Below are positions 23,401 to 35,888 of a stretch of 64,000 nucleotides of DNA, piece after piece. Under the pieces are notes generated by a model. That model saw only the letters and a program-made list of their open reading frames with translations. It searched no databases and was not told where the DNA came from. Position 1 is the stretch's first letter. Each line of letters opens with the position of its first letter. The stretch spans positions 1 to 64,000 of the forward strand of contig QNGE01003688.1 in NCBI GenBank assembly GCA_008508345.1, given 5' to 3'. Source of the DNA: Paragonimus westermani. Lineage: Eukaryota > Platyhelminthes > Trematoda > Plagiorchiida > Troglotrematidae. The position numbers and the translations under genes were made by a program.

Positions 23401-23957
23401 AGCTTCTTACACATATCTGCGAAGCGTCTGGTGCCTCAGTACAGCGTTTATTCGGCGTCTGCATTGTTTTAGTTTCCACTGACTCTTTCCCCCCGCAGTT
23501 TGAGGTCAGTCAAAAAAGACCTAGGTTCGAGTTTCTCTTTCACAGCTGTTCGTATCACTTATTCGCGGTTTTTGTTTACTATCGTTGAGTTGTAACAACT
23601 GGTGACGGAGTCTCTTATATTTACAACAGGAATAAACAATGGCAAAAATGCGGAAGCGTCGACGGTCTTTCTACAGTAAGTTTTTAAGCCCCAATCTCAG
23701 ATCCGGGGTTTGATGACAGCCTGCTGTCATTGACGTTCTCATACTCAGCAGGCGTAATCTGAAGATTGACCAGACCGCATTTTCTGCCGATGTACTTGCG
23801 TGCAGTAGTGGTCTAGGGCCAGGGGTAAAAGGAAAGAAGTCACAAACCTCTGTCGCTCTGATCGGAAAATTTGAAATCTATTTCAGTCAGCACAAAGTAG
23901 AAAAAGGCTGTTGCAACAAATTTTTAGCCCCCTCTTGAACATATATAAGGCGGGGCC
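20452..23957. other. No gene recognised
   Basis: Holds a possible upstream exon of the MULE (near 20660-20500 minus, after a TTTATATTTAG acceptor-like site) and short unassigned open frames, for example 21154-21423 minus and 21928-22245 minus. Nothing else I can name. Confidence 0.35.
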
Positions 23958-24539
23958 TCAAGGTGCGTTAAAGACACTTTGTTCCTCGAGTTGACTACAA
24001 CGTTTATGAAAAAAGTTAAACCGAACAGCCGGGCGTGTTTTTGTTCTCTGACCTCTGAACAGGTGACCTTTCAAATCTCTTAACCGACGCATCACGAACG
24101 AACATGCAACTGGACTTGTGCCCGTGTGGTGTGTAATTTCGTGCGATAATATGGTAGCCACGTTTGGGAACAGTTTTCCGAATATGGGTGAAATGTGGTC
24201 GAGTGCAGCGGAATAAAAATCGTTAAATATGGGTTGGTGATCGCGGATTTCAGTTGGTATAGCGCCCGTTGTGATTTTTCGCGGTTGTGGCACAGTGGGT
24301 AGGTGAAGTAGACGTACTAGTGATCTGAACACTCGAGTCTCTCGTTCGCTGTTTTGTTGCTATTCCGAATGTCTCTTCCTGCGGGTCACTCAGATACCTG
24401 TGGGTCAACTGGAGAGCATCAACTAGGACATTTCTTCTAGGAATAGCCAGTGGCAAGTCTCAAGTTAATGCACGTTCGCAAATTTTTACAATGTCCTGGG
24501 GGTGTTCGAATCGGAATCACTTCCAAATAGCTTTCTTAT

Positions 24540-25305
24540 CGTCTGCATTCGGATAAAATGGATTGACCAGATTGACGTCCAAGTCATTTTCACACGCCTG
24601 GAGGAATAGGGGGACTAGGATTGAACAGTGAAGTACTTCAATTAGTGGAGAACCTTTGCCCATCAGTACTCCTTTTACCCTCATCTTACAAAACCGTCCC
24701 AGCTAGAGACGTCTTTACTCGCCTACTGACTGTAGGAGACGTTCCAACTTGCCATAGTTATGCAAGAACCTGTGGTTGACAGAAGCAAGGGCTTTCTGGA
24801 AATCTGGACAGCCGGTTTCTTTGTGGTGATGGTTGAATATTTAGCAGATTGATAAGGTAAGACCAACCCCCTGGGAAGCCGTGTTGAAGGGTTCTGAAGG
24901 TTTCTTCTCAGGCAGAAACTTGCGGATCCCATCTCGTTATACGCCTTTAAAACGTTTGCTAACGACACTAGTCAGGTCTAATGGTTGGTGATTTCTGACA
25001 ACTGGTCGATTGCCATCTTTGAAGACCGGAATGGTGATGGACTTTTCCATCCCCCCACGACTGTCCCTGTTTTCTGTGAGACTGAACAGTTGAGCAAAAA
25101 GCAATGTCAGTGACCTGGCCAGAGGTTGCAGGATGGCTAGATAGACGTGGTCCGGTCCTTCGGACTTTGAGCAGCTTAACAGATGTATCGCTCCCCCAAC
25201 CTTATAGGGTGTGATGTCCTGATCGACCATGGCCATGCCTATGGAGTTGAAGAAATTCTGAGGCACTCCAAGGTTCCGGCGACAAACACATTGAAACTGC
25301 TCCAT
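24540..25305 (-). pseudogene. LINE reverse transcriptase (minus-strand LINE)
   Basis: Open at 25305-24937 with LLSCSKSEGPDHVYLAILQP (the S-x-GPD segment), then MEKSITIPVFKDGNRPVVRN and QPLDLTSVVSKRF, RT motifs of LINEs. Shifted frames follow with LQHGFPGGWSYLINLLN, CPDFQKALASVNHRF (the F..AF..V.H segment, first Asp kept) and GKGSPLIEVLHCSI. Near 24545 comes PFYPNADDKKAIW, where the ADD of the active site survives. At least three frameshifts or stops. Confidence 0.75.
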
Positions 25306-25749
25306 AAATGCGTCCGCTATGCACTTGAAGTCGGTGCAGTCTTTTCGTTATGGAAAATCGTGGCCCCAATCTCTTCACTAAGAGAGTACCTGGACTGCCT
25401 ATAATCGTAAAACCTCCTGGAATTCTGCTCTATACCATGCGATAGATTAGACTAACACACCGGATGAGCGTTCCTTGCTAATGTAAGTATCTATTTGAAC
25501 TCCTTTCTGAATCCTGAAGCTTCCAAATCCTCTTCATCAAGTGCGTGACCTCCAAGCCGCATGCTTACATTGAACGCTCTGTTGAACGTGGGGCGAATCC
25601 ACGGCTTCCAACCCCCTCATCCGGTCTGTTTCTGAGGGGCGATCTCACCCGTTAAAGCTCTGACGTTGTCAGCACGGTTCTTCACAAGCTATCGACCTTC
25701 TTGTTGAAATTGACGGGTCCCAGGTAATTTCAGCATCATCGACCATCAG

Positions 25750-26080
25750 TTTATTATGGTTGACTCAGTGAATAAGTCGCGTTTTTCGTGCCTGTTTTAT
25801 GTGGGGGTGAAACTCGAGCGACAAATAAGTCGTCGTTTGATCTTCCCTTCCAAATGGTGCTATGGACATCATGTTTGTGGCGTTACCGCCGTGGTGAGTT
25901 ATGATTAAGTATAAGTTTGAGGGTTCCTGACCAGGTCAGGACCCCATGGCTACAAAGGAGATCGTCGACTAGGTAGAACGATTTGTGACCGAAGCTTTTA
26001 ACAATAACAGATCATGATGGTCGGTTGACTTTAGGATCGTTCAAATCTCCCAGAACGATCTTGCGATAGGGTGGTTGTTA
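25750..26080 (-). pseudogene. LINE endonuclease remnant
   Basis: RKIVLGDLNDPKV corresponds to the GDFN motif of APE-type LINE endonucleases. Downstream VLTWSGTLKLILNHNSPRR and HKHDVHSTIWKGRSNDDLFV fit the region ending in the SDH motif (here SND). The enzyme nicks the target before reverse transcription. Stops interrupt the frame. Confidence 0.5.
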
Positions 26081-27916
26081 AATCGACTAGAACGGTCTCA
26101 GCAACACATTATCTTTCCATGGTGTCCCACCCGGACTTCCGTTCATTCTAAATACCATTGATGGAGGCGGACACGAAGAAGACCGTCGGCGGTCTGACTA
26201 CCCCTGCAAATGTCTTATACAACTTCGGATCACTAAAAAGCTGCCGCCTCCAGCGGCACTGCCACGGTCATTGCAACACTACCGGAACTCACGCGTCCAA
26301 TTCACTAAATGTGCCTATTCTTTGAGCCAAGTTGATGTGGCCATCCAAACATCTACGGATTAAAGGGCTACTTTCAGCTCGTCTGTCTTATCAAGCAGTC
26401 CACACAAGTTCACCATGAAACCCTTCGGTTCCGGCGATCTGTTTTTCCGGCTGTCTCATTGTTTGGCCTTGGAGGTTTCCTCCGAGGTGTAGATCCGATT
26501 TTTGTATGTGAGGGTGTAAACCAGAACGATACAAACCATTTTCATCTCCAGTGGTTAGCTCTCCTAGACTGTTGCATCGCCGTCTTTTCCCTTGGGAGTT
26601 GTTATTTGGTTCCTGACCCTGGTTTGTGCTGATATGATCGCTCTTGATTTCTAGCTCACTTGGCCTCGCCACATATGAATCACACTTGTGATGCTTGACA
26701 GTGTCTCTTGCGACATTTACATCTGACATCCTTTGAGCTGTCGTGTAAACCTTAGCTAGCACGAGGTTTCAAACACTGTGGTCACTAAATTGTCTGGGAC
26801 GAGTCATTTTTTATGTTAAATACGGTTTGCTTACCAAGTATGTACGCTCGCTGTCATCTGGTCGTTGCGGGTGGTTCAGCGTTTCGGAGGCCACTCAATT
26901 AATTCCGAAGATCTCATATGTTTAGGGTCTTGTATGACTGGTTCCGGGGCATGGCTGATTATATTCCCATCCCCTTCCAGGGAGACTTTAAGGGAAAGTT
27001 GTATTTGTCTAACTGCATTAAGTTGCTAGCGTGGACTGGACGCAACGTTACGTAGACCGGTTTCGTGTCTCACTAATCGTTCAAGAACCGCATCCACGTT
27101 TGTCGGTCTACCAAGACTTGGGTGCACTCGATAATTTGCGAGGGTCCTGTAATCCTTCTTCTCCTTCCCACTAGGTGTCAAAGGTACTATTCCCTTTGTC
27201 TTGTGGCTTTATTAATAGTTGAATTTTGTGGCACCTAGGCAGCTCTCCTGCTATTCTGAAGTTATGGGAAAACTAAGGGCAGTCCTTAGATCGTCTAATA
27301 TTGGCCTCAAGTGCACAAGTGGGCTACTTCCTGTTGCGCGGCGTGAAGGCTGTTTGAAGAAGGTTGTCAGATTGCATTTGTGTGTCCTTCAGATTCCGCG
27401 CCGTTCGATCGTTACTTCCTTGAAAGCCACACATCAGGTCTGGATGGTGGTCTGAATTGAGGAAAGGTTGCTGAAGGTCGAGCTGTGCGGATAATCACTT
27501 GAGAGCGCCGGTCTATCTGAAGAGCAAAGCGAAATTTCGCCACAGACTCTGAATTATACACAGACCCAGTGCAAAGCAGGGCGTTTTCTGTGCGGGTTTT
27601 ATAAATCTGTGTTTATGTGTGCACACGACTGACGCTATCTGCCATGCATGTCATACTGAAATCCGGGCACCATCATTTTGCCACACTACTTTTTAAGGCA
27701 AGGATATCGAACTAGAGACATATCACCGACAAAATGTTACTTAGTTAGTTATAATCTTCTAACCGGGAAACGTGGCAAACAAAGGCAGGTCCTGATTGGT
27801 AGAGACTGAATTTATTCGAGAAAGTGCATCTGAGGCTTATCGAGACGTTGACACAAAAACCGACCAAACGGGGTCTGGGTTCAGGCATTATTTCACATCC
27901 GTACTGGTTGGTCGTG

Positions 27917-28248
27917 CTATATTTTGTTCATTTCTCTACGGTCTACTTCAAGGTTCACTATCGGAAGTCTGTGGAAGTGTTTTTCGTAAACCCAAAGGCT
28001 GCCGCATCTTACCCCTCGAGTCGCAGAAGATCCACTGAGAAATAACGTTCGTTTTCCCGCACCCGAGAATCTGCCCAGACCCCAATATTTCGGTTGGATC
28101 CTACACCATCCTGCAACTTCGTTCGAGAAAAGATTGCTCTTAGCCTTTGAAGACAATCCATTGCTTTGAAATGTACGATGGCCTTCGTGAGAGTTACCTG
28201 TTTCACTTCTGTCGTCCACATATCCTTTGCAAGATCAGAGCTCCACAT
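27917..28248 (-). pseudogene. LINE ORF1-like fragment
   Basis: Frame 28248-28009 contains AIVHFKAMDCLQRLRAIFSR and then SNRNIGVWADSRVRENERYF, which resembles the start of the ORF1 RRM-like domain (R-N-V-x-V-W-G). It lies upstream of EN and RT on the same strand. The frame shifts near 28080. Confidence 0.4.
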
Positions 28249-28260
28249 CTGCCAGCATTT

Positions 28261-29189
28261 TTCGAGTGATGACCGAATTTAAGGTTCACATAGGAGAATC
28301 CTGAATATTGCCTTTCGTGATGCGCTTGTTCTGCTGGTTTGGTGAAATTTCCAGTTTAATTCTTTAGCCACTGCTATGCAGTGGGTCGACGCCTAGAGGC
28401 CTGCACCTTCATAAGTCTGAAGTCCCTGTTCTTGACCACTAGTTTTCTTACAAATTAACAGAATTCCCCACCTTTCTCATACGTACGGATGTTGCATTCA
28501 TCTCAACTTCCAAGTGCTTTTCACGCTTACCAGGACCTAGCAACATTTTCTAAAAGTCAACGTCTTCAGTAAGATTGTTGTAGGCCCAGAAACTTCCTAC
28601 TCTAAGTTAATATGCTCCCCGCTTCTGCAGGGAGGGCAATAATATTTGTTGCATCTTCGGGCGCGCTGTGGTGGTACTGCCGGAAAGCTAATGAATAGGT
28701 CGAATTCAGTAGGATAAACAGAGAGTTTGGAGCTATGGGAAGTTCACGACTAATGCGCTAACAAACTCCTTGACCTCGCCGAGAGAAAGATAGATACTGA
28801 TATCCGTCGCCGGTTTCCACGAAGGTTCAGCGGCGTGGAGGGTACAGTGACACCAATTTAAGGCAAGGTAGACAAGGTCTGAGATGCGGTGCAGTAAGGC
28901 AGAAGTAAGTGTACATGAGTTGCCTGATGGTGAGTATCGACTGAGGATTGACTGGACCGCGTGGTTAGAAAAGGGCCAGTTATTATTGCGTGCTAGTGCA
29001 TAACCCGCTTTTACCGTTTGATCACTGAAACTTACATACTATTTGTTGTATTTTGTCATATATACTTGCTTCATGACTTTTAGAACATAACCCATTGATG
29101 AAAGTTGAATATCATATTGTAATGCTCGCTCATTCAGTCAATTTTCAGAAATTGCCAGTCGCCAAGCGATCATCCCTGCGCAAAAATGC
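28261..29189. other. No gene recognised
   Basis: Spacer between two divergent LINEs. No motif seen. Confidence 0.4.
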
Positions 29190-30877
29190 ATGTTGACGGT
29201 AAAGAAAGGTGTAAAATCTTCAGATTGTTCAGTGAACACCTGCCACACCCCTGCTATTGCAGACAAGATCGAGGCCGCTGCTAAAACGGCAGACTCAATA
29301 GCAAATCTTAGCACATCACACAATAAGAACAACACTAAACCATGTTCAGTTTCTATCACCAATGTATTAGTAAATCAGGCTGAAAAAATAAATGAATTAG
29401 AGGCTGGGATAGCGAAACTATACAGGAGAAACGAGGAGCTTGCCAAAATTCTGCACAAATCAGATCCGATATTTTGCATTATAAATGACTGAAGTAACAT
29501 CCGCCATCAGACCACCTCTAGTCACAAACACCTCGTAGCATCCGGAACGCTTATTGATAGTGTAGCCACGGAATCGCACAACCGGTTACACTGTGCAACC
29601 AAAGTGATCGTGTTTAACGTACCTGACGGAATTCCTCTGTTGTCGGTGAAAAGGATATTACTCAAAGCCAGTAAAATGGAAAAACAAGAGTGCTACTGTT
29701 TAAGACATCGCAAGATAGTACAGTAGAAGCACTGCCCAATGTTGCTACAGTTCACAAGTGAAGGAATTTGCCAAAAGACAAAAGCAAATCAGGCGTGACA
29801 CAACTTTTAAGTCTATAAAAGTGTTCGGTGACAAGACGCCACTCCAAAGGGAAATATTACGAGCCAATATTTCTCGAGAAAAAACACAGTCAATAATCTC
29901 ATTGATCTGACCGTAGATCTCGACTGCTACACGAGTTCTCTGAACCCGCAAGTTATAGATGGAAACGCCGTTGCGTTGCCGGTCCAGGCAAACACTGAAA
30001 AACAAACGACGTCTAGCTTTGATGGCACCAAGTGTGTTTCATGTTTTCGCGACGAAACTCACGGCTATTGCTAAAAGCACATCCCCTAGCGCCCAACCGA
30101 GACCTTGACTAAAGAAGTCCCAGTGCCAACAGACCCATAGTTACTCAGAACACTGGAAGAAGCAGCATAAATGCTCCCGATAATGACGCGGCTGCGCGAG
30201 CAGGGCTATCCACTTCTTATCAACGGAGTTTCTCTCCATTAGGTGGAGTAGTCGGAATTACCAACGGCAAGTGCGAAACACCTGAACAATGCTCTAACTC
30301 AACAGCATGACCTGTAAGGTGTTTACCAGAGCACAGTGTTTAGGCTTTGCAATATAAGTGGAAACCAAAAGAATTTTACAAGCGTCACGAATCTAGTTTT
30401 AAAAACCACATTCTAAGAAACATTGCTCGGCATGCAAAACTGCATAATTTGTCTCCCACTGCTTCCAGGTCAACCTACTACTGTACCAGGGATCACGGTT
30501 ACCACCCATTATCCGATTGCTACGTAGTAACTCATCCTCCTACCCAAAATATGAGTGCAACTAGGAACCAGGTTCGCAATATGTATACATCAGCAAGTAC
30601 GTCATCACCTTATTGTGTCAACACAAATGTATGTCAAACCAGTTATTTTTTAGTGCACCCCCGATATTTCATCAACCGCCACCTGTACTCCTCCCCAAGT
30701 CCTACTCTGCCATCTCTCCATAATGGTACTCCTCCAGCACTCCCTGTCATGGAGCCAAATTTTTACGACACCCACTCGAAGGTAAGCAGAAACTCGGTAC
30801 ATTCCTCAGATCAGGACTTTCCATTTGATATTTCGCAACCCATTGCCCCATCTGTCATGAGGTTCTTTAGCAATTAA
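29190..30877 (+). pseudogene. LINE ORF1 protein, broken
   Basis: The first 100 codons include a heptad-type coiled coil (VNQAEKINELEAGIAKLYRR). After a stop, HCATKVIVFNVPDGIPLL begins an RRM-like fold and YTSEGICQKTK-type sequence follows in other frames. GTKCVSCFRDETHGYC is a possible zinc knuckle near 30040. A further open frame, 30347-30877 (176 codons, Pro/Ser/Thr-rich C-terminal half), sits before the endonuclease and may be the ORF1 tail or linker. Several stops. Confidence 0.5.
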
Positions 30878-30903
30878 CGTGCTGTATCTGTTAAAATAAT
30901 TTC

Positions 30904-32880
30904 GTGAGTTTAGTACCATTGAACGCAAGGTCGTCGGTTAGTAAGATGCACATTTTCGAACCCTTTATCTTCTTATCTAATATCCATATCACCCTCGTAA
31001 CTGAGAAGTGGTGCTCTCCTGACAACCCGGACATTCGAATGAGCATTGCAGGATATCACATGTTTCGTAGGGACCGTTTCACAGGACGGGGAGGTGGATG
31101 CGACATTTACATAAAAGTCTCTATTGGTTCTCGCGAGATACATATAGGATGCATCTACAGACAGCCCAATGCTGCGGGCAATGATTTGACCGNGTCTCTA
31201 TTGGTTCTCGCGAGATACATATAGGATGCATCTACAGACAGCCCAATGCTGCGGGCAATGATTTGACCGACATTATGGAGATAATGGATCATGTATCCAA
31301 CATGCCTTGTGAATAAAAACTAGCAGCCGGTGAGTTTGACATGCTTAATATCTCCTGGACCTCATTCACTGATCCAGCAAAACAGGCCGAATTCCTTTTA
31401 TGTATTCAGCTGAATGGTTGGAACCAACATGTCTCAACGCCCACCAGAAAGCGGCATATTTTGGATCTTATACTTACCATAGGTATTTCGTCTGTAGAGA
31501 TACCTGTTCAACAACAATTCCCAGGAAGCAACCATAATGTCGTCAAATGTCTGTTTGATTTCGGTGGGGCTACCAAACCGATAGTTGTACTCTACCGTCC
31601 GATCAAATTCATTGATTGGAATGCCTTTTTATCCATACTAAGATTTTTGAATTGGAATACCTTCTTTCGCACATCAGACCCAAACATAGCGGCCGGAGAA
31701 TTTACCGGACATCTGACATTTTGTATCGACATTTTGGAATCCATTAACTCAAAACGTGTTGGGTCGTATGTAAAAGGTAAAATCCTTACTGCGAAAGGGA
31801 CTGACAGAATTAAAATGCTTAAGTCGAGGTACGGAAGAACACTAGACTTTTCCCTGGTGATGCAGATGAGCAAAATGTTTGAACACCTAGAATGGCAGAC
31901 GCAACTCCGTCAAATAAACGGAAAGAAACTCGCGCGTTGTAATGAGCACAGATGCAAAAAACTAGTGCAACCATAAAGACTGAGAAATTCCATAAGGGAC
32001 CCTGCCATAAGGACTATTAATTTCAAAAACGAAACGGTTGTCGATGATTCTTTAGCGATGTGCGAAATTATTAACCCACATTTCGCTGCCTCCTTTAGCA
32101 TAAAAAGCACCTTATTACCTGCTAATATCCCGTCGAAAACAGATAAAATTTTGGGTGATGTACTAGTCGATGTTCGAAGTATTCGTTTACAGTTGGCTAG
32201 CATTAGGCCCTCAATCCATTCTGGACCAGATGGTATCCCACCGATGGTCGTCGAGCAGGCAGGTGAGGATATACCCATCCTATTACTCAATTTATTCAAC
32301 TTATCGCTCTTATCCAGCACCCTCCCTCCTCAGTGGAAACCTTAATCACTATGCCTCGTCACAAGAGTGGTCCAGGGCAGGACGTTAGTAACTATCGTCT
32401 TATCAACCATACGTCATTCTGCTCGAGAAAGTTTGAGAGGATAATAAAGGTGCACATAGTGGAGTTCTCAAGGCCATGAAATCTTATAAACCCTTCACAG
32501 CACGGTTTCCTTAGTAAACGCTCTTGCACGACACGTCAGCTGGAGTTGTTAAACCATATATTGACTTCCGTTGACGCAGGAAGTGTGGTAATTATCGCAC
32601 TCTTGGTCATGCAAAAGGATTTCGATCGTGTGCCTCATAGGCGCCTCTTGGTCAAAATAGCATCGTTTGGCATACAAGATCCTTTGTGTAGCTGTCTGTC
32701 GTCATACCTTGAAGGTCGCACTCAGAGAGTCAAAACAGAGGAGCACTACTCAACACCAAAACCAGTGACTAGTGGTGTGGTCCAAGGAAAAGTTCTGGGT
32801 CCGTTGCTCTTCTTGATGCGCATAAATGACATATGCGACGTTGTTACACATGGCAAACACTTTCTTTACGATCAAATTCA
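30904..32880 (+). pseudogene. LINE ORF2: endonuclease and N-terminal RT
   Basis: Endonuclease: FIFLSNIHITLVTEKWCSPD (catalytic Glu), HIGCIYRQPNAAGNDL, AAGEFDMLNISW (normally GDFN), HILDLILTIG and GSNHNVVKC (normally SDH). The last has the Asp replaced by Asn, so nicking activity should be lost. RT: SIHSGPDGIPPMVVEQAGED, LSSTLPPQWKP, MQKDFDRVPHRRLL and VTSGVVQGKVLGPLLFLMRI. Stops lie near 31313, 31975 and 32343. A 76-bp duplication around the N at 31193 breaks the frame and looks like an assembly join. Confidence 0.8.
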
Positions 32881-32889
32881 GCAACACTC

Positions 32890-34700
32890 GCCAACGTCTG
32901 AGGAAAACAAAAATTGGCTGGAGGCAAAACTGGTGGATGTCGCCTATCAACGTCGTAATCACGAACAGAAACGCCACTGTCTATTAACACCAACGCATTT
33001 CCAAAGCTTGAGGGAAGTAAGACGGAATGAGAACCTGATGGTGCTACGTCCAGACAAAGACTCAGGTGTTGTGTTGGTGAATAAAACGGAATATACGAAG
33101 AAAATGTTTTGAATTCTGAGTGACACTTAGAAGTTCTTCCCGGATGGCACTCCGACAACATCCAAGAAGTGGAAAAGGAAATCACCTGCAGGTTAGAAAA
33201 GCTCGGGACAAATGGCATAATTTCTGCAGACCAGTGCAAGTTGTTGGAGCCAACGGGCACAAGAACTCCGCATATGTATGGACTGCTCAAAATCCACAAG
33301 CCCAATGCCCCACTTCGGCCCATTATGCTAATGTGCAACGCACCGCAGCACAAGTTGGCCGGGTTGCTAGCTGATCTGTTTGAACCAGTCAGGAAACGTT
33401 TCAGTAAGTACGGTCTGAAAGACAGTTTTGAACTTATAAATTGTGTAGACGGTTTCGATATTTCGAACAAACTGATGTGTTCATTAGATGTGACGTCCCT
33501 CTTCAATAACATTCCGTTGCATGAAACGGTTGATAACATTTGTAGTCTTATTATAAGCAGCAATGTTCCTATTCCTATTCCAGTATCCGAACTAAAATCA
33601 TTATTACTCCTGTGCACACATAATGTGAAATTCAACTTCCAAACGTTTACTTTCCGGCAAGTGGACGGTGTTGCAATGGGTAGNGACGGTGTTGCAATGA
33701 GCAGTCCACTTGGTCCGCTCCTAGCTAATTTCTACATGGCTAAGGTAGAATCTGCATCGGGTGAAAGTTTGTCAAAGCCAATATTGTGCATGCGCTACGT
33801 AGACGATATCCTGGCTATTTTTGATAATTCAAGTGGTTTGGACGCATTATTTTCGGAGTTGAATCAAGCACATCCCAACCTCAAGCTAATGAGAGAGAAC
33901 GAAGTAAACAACTGCCTTTCATTCTTGGACATTCTAGTTACTCGGAGACCTGATGTCACGATTGGAAGATCTATTTGCAGAAAGCCTACCTGGACAGGAC
34001 ATTATGTACATTTTGAAAGCTTCTGTCTAGTGCTTTTTTACAGAGCACGGAAGCTATGCACAGATGATAATCTACCACAAGAATTAGGCACGCTCAAAGT
34101 TACGTTGTTTAAAATTTATCAACAAATGTAGCAGTGTCATTACCCCAAGGACACAAGAAACAACGGCTGGTCAACAATGACAAGACGTCTAACAGTTGCT
34201 GTATCCAGATATTATAACGCTGTTAAACTATGTATGATACAACGAACCAAGGCCTTAATAGTCTCCTCGGCTACGAACAAACAGCCTACGTCTGTCACAC
34301 CCCACCGTCTATACAAATATTCATGTAGTTGCAGTATGAGCTACATAGGGAGGACAAACCGTGAGCTGGCCTCTCGTATCAAGGAGCNTCTTGTATCAAA
34401 CAGCATGTTCCCAAGTGGCTGAAAACACAACTAGAAACACCAGACGCTTGCATCGAGGCCGACGGACGGCACCCGATAACATCAATAGCGAGACGCCTAA
34501 TCCAAACAGGACACAAAGTCAAGGTTTGTGACGCATTCTCTGTGATTTTTCGAAGCCACCGGAAACGTATCCTCCAGTTTGCTGAGGCTCTGTTTATAAT
34601 CCCCCCCTGTGTGTTCAGAAACAGTTTGTATTAACGCTGCGGCTGCCTTGGTAGTCAGCATTCCCATTCGTTTAATGTTCATTTCCGTGTCTGTCTGTCT
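32890..34700 (+). mobile_element. Penelope-like element with GIY-YIG endonuclease
   Basis: A single ORF-like region with Penelope RT followed by a GIY-YIG domain, the architecture of EN-containing Penelope-like elements. It lies inside the LINE RT. Exact ends are unclear: the shared word CAAACACTTTCT (32856-32867 region and about 34864-34875) may be a target duplication or just conserved LINE codons. Ns at 33684 and 34388 sit in it. Confidence 0.75.
32896..34640 (+). pseudogene. Penelope RT-GIY-YIG polyprotein, frameshifted
   Basis: N-terminal RENENLMVLRPDKDSGVVL-type sequence (NENLMVLRPDKDSGVVLVNK) ends at a stop at 33112. The main frame, 33169-34131, has PHMYGLLKIHKPNAPLRPIM, MCSLDVTSLFNNIPLHETVD (first catalytic Asp), SSPLGPLLANFYMAKVE and RYVDDILAIF (YVDD at 33796-33807, intact), then CLSFLDILVT and RARKLCTDDNLPQELGTLK. 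A second frame has YKYSCSCSMSYIGRTNREL, the GIY-YIG core, ending in a conserved tail (ITSIARRLIQTGHKV). The RT core is open apart from an N-linked duplication; frameshifts separate the three parts. Confidence 0.85.
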
Positions 34701-34809
34701 AATCCCTTAAGCTATTATTTCCGCCCTACGGTACCTCATCTTAATGTTTGAAAATAGTTATATGTCCATGTGTGATCAGAATGTACGAAATGTTACTCCG
34801 GAGAACATC

Positions 34810-35452
34810 ACATGATTTATGTCTTCTCATTGATTTATTCAAGTTCATAAGGGGAACAAATTGCTTCAAACACTTTCTGTTTGCTGACGATATCAAAATC
34901 GTTTACACATTCCGCCAGGGCGGTAACATCAATTTCTGCCTGCAAAATATACGAAATGACCTAGCCTCATCGCAGTTGCGGTGCAGAACATGGCTGATGT
35001 CGTTCTCAGTGAACAAATCGGACATCATCACTTATGGTTGTAAATTACCTCATGGCTCCATCTCGCTAGATGGCTGTGATATTGATGCAGCCACTTCGGT
35101 CAGGGATATAGGAATACGGTACTCAAGCTTCTTCAATTTCTCTGAAAAAGTATGCTTCCAGGTAGCGAAAACTAAAAGCACAATAGGCTGTATCAAAAAG
35201 TCGTTCAGTCTACCAGCTGCAAAGCTGACCCTCTGCAAAATGTGTGTTCGGCCTCAACTCGAGTACTGCACTTTCATTTACCGTCATCTACGCAAGTCTG
35301 ATAGGTTTGTGTTAGAAAACCTTCGACGATCGTTTACCAAAAGCTTATTAGGATATTCTTCTTCGCTCATCTACAGACGGCGCTGTGAAAAACTTGGTAC
35401 TCATCCACTTTGGTTGCGTAGACAGCTCGGCCTCAGGATAACTTCGCTGTAA
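34810..35452 (+). pseudogene. LINE RT C-terminal half
   Basis: Open frame with KHFLFADDIKIVYTF (ADD active site intact), LASSQLRCRTWLMSFSVNKS, ATSVRDIGIRYSSFFNFSEK, KMCVRPQLEYCTFIYRHLRK and RRRCEKLGTHPLWLRR, the standard order from RT motif V to the LINE C-terminus. No stop until 35450. It is the continuation of 30904-32880 or of a close relative. Confidence 0.75.
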
Positions 35453-35888
35453 CCTCAGCGAGTAATATCTCACGGATGCGATCGTTTCATTCCGGCGATG
35501 ATTTTTTGGGTCAGCATCACACCTTCGAGCTTAGTCATTAGGACACTGGGATAATTGCATTGTCAGACCACTCGGGTAAGACGGGGTATAAACGGTTTCA
35601 AAAGTTCCAGCCAGTGTTGTGTCTCCATTTAGGTTTAATTAGCAGTAAGCCCCACGGATATTAACAACGGTAGAGAGATCACGTTACTCAGTAGAAAAAC
35701 TTACTGTATTGCCGCATCAACAAGCGGCAGCGTCAGTTTACGTGTGTGGACGAGTGAGCCGTTTGTCACTGAAGGCGCGGCCAATCAGAACGCAGCGTGA
35801 GTCCTGGCACCAGTGTAGGACACACAGGCGTCCTTGACACATAGAAAACAGCTTTATCCCATGAATAAACTACACCATTCATTTCAAC
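35453..35888. other. Spacer between oppositely oriented LINEs
   Basis: No gene. Ends in sequence that meets the 3' terminus of the minus-strand LINE fragment. Confidence 0.4.

Larger units (their letters stand above)
23958..28260 (-). mobile_element. CR1-type LINE, decayed, minus strand
   Basis: In minus-strand order: ORF1-like segment (28248-27917), linker, endonuclease traces (about 26080-25750), reverse transcriptase (25305-24540) and unassigned 3' sequence. All are broken by stops. The order ORF1-EN-RT and the RT motifs define a non-LTR retrotransposon. Outer ends and tail were not identified. Confidence 0.7.
29190..35452 (+). mobile_element. CR1-type LINE, plus strand, interrupted by a Penelope-like element
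   Basis: ORF1 with coiled coil and RRM-like domain, APE-type endonuclease and RT lie in order on the plus strand. RT breaks at about 32880, and C-terminal RT sequence resumes at about 34810, ending at a stop at 35450. The intervening 1.9 kb is a Penelope-like element. CAAACACTTTCT occurs at both RT breakpoints. The RT ending (RRCEKLGTHPLWLRR) is related to the LINE 3' fragments at 35.9-37.5 and 43.4-45.3 kb. No 3' tail is seen here. Confidence 0.75.
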
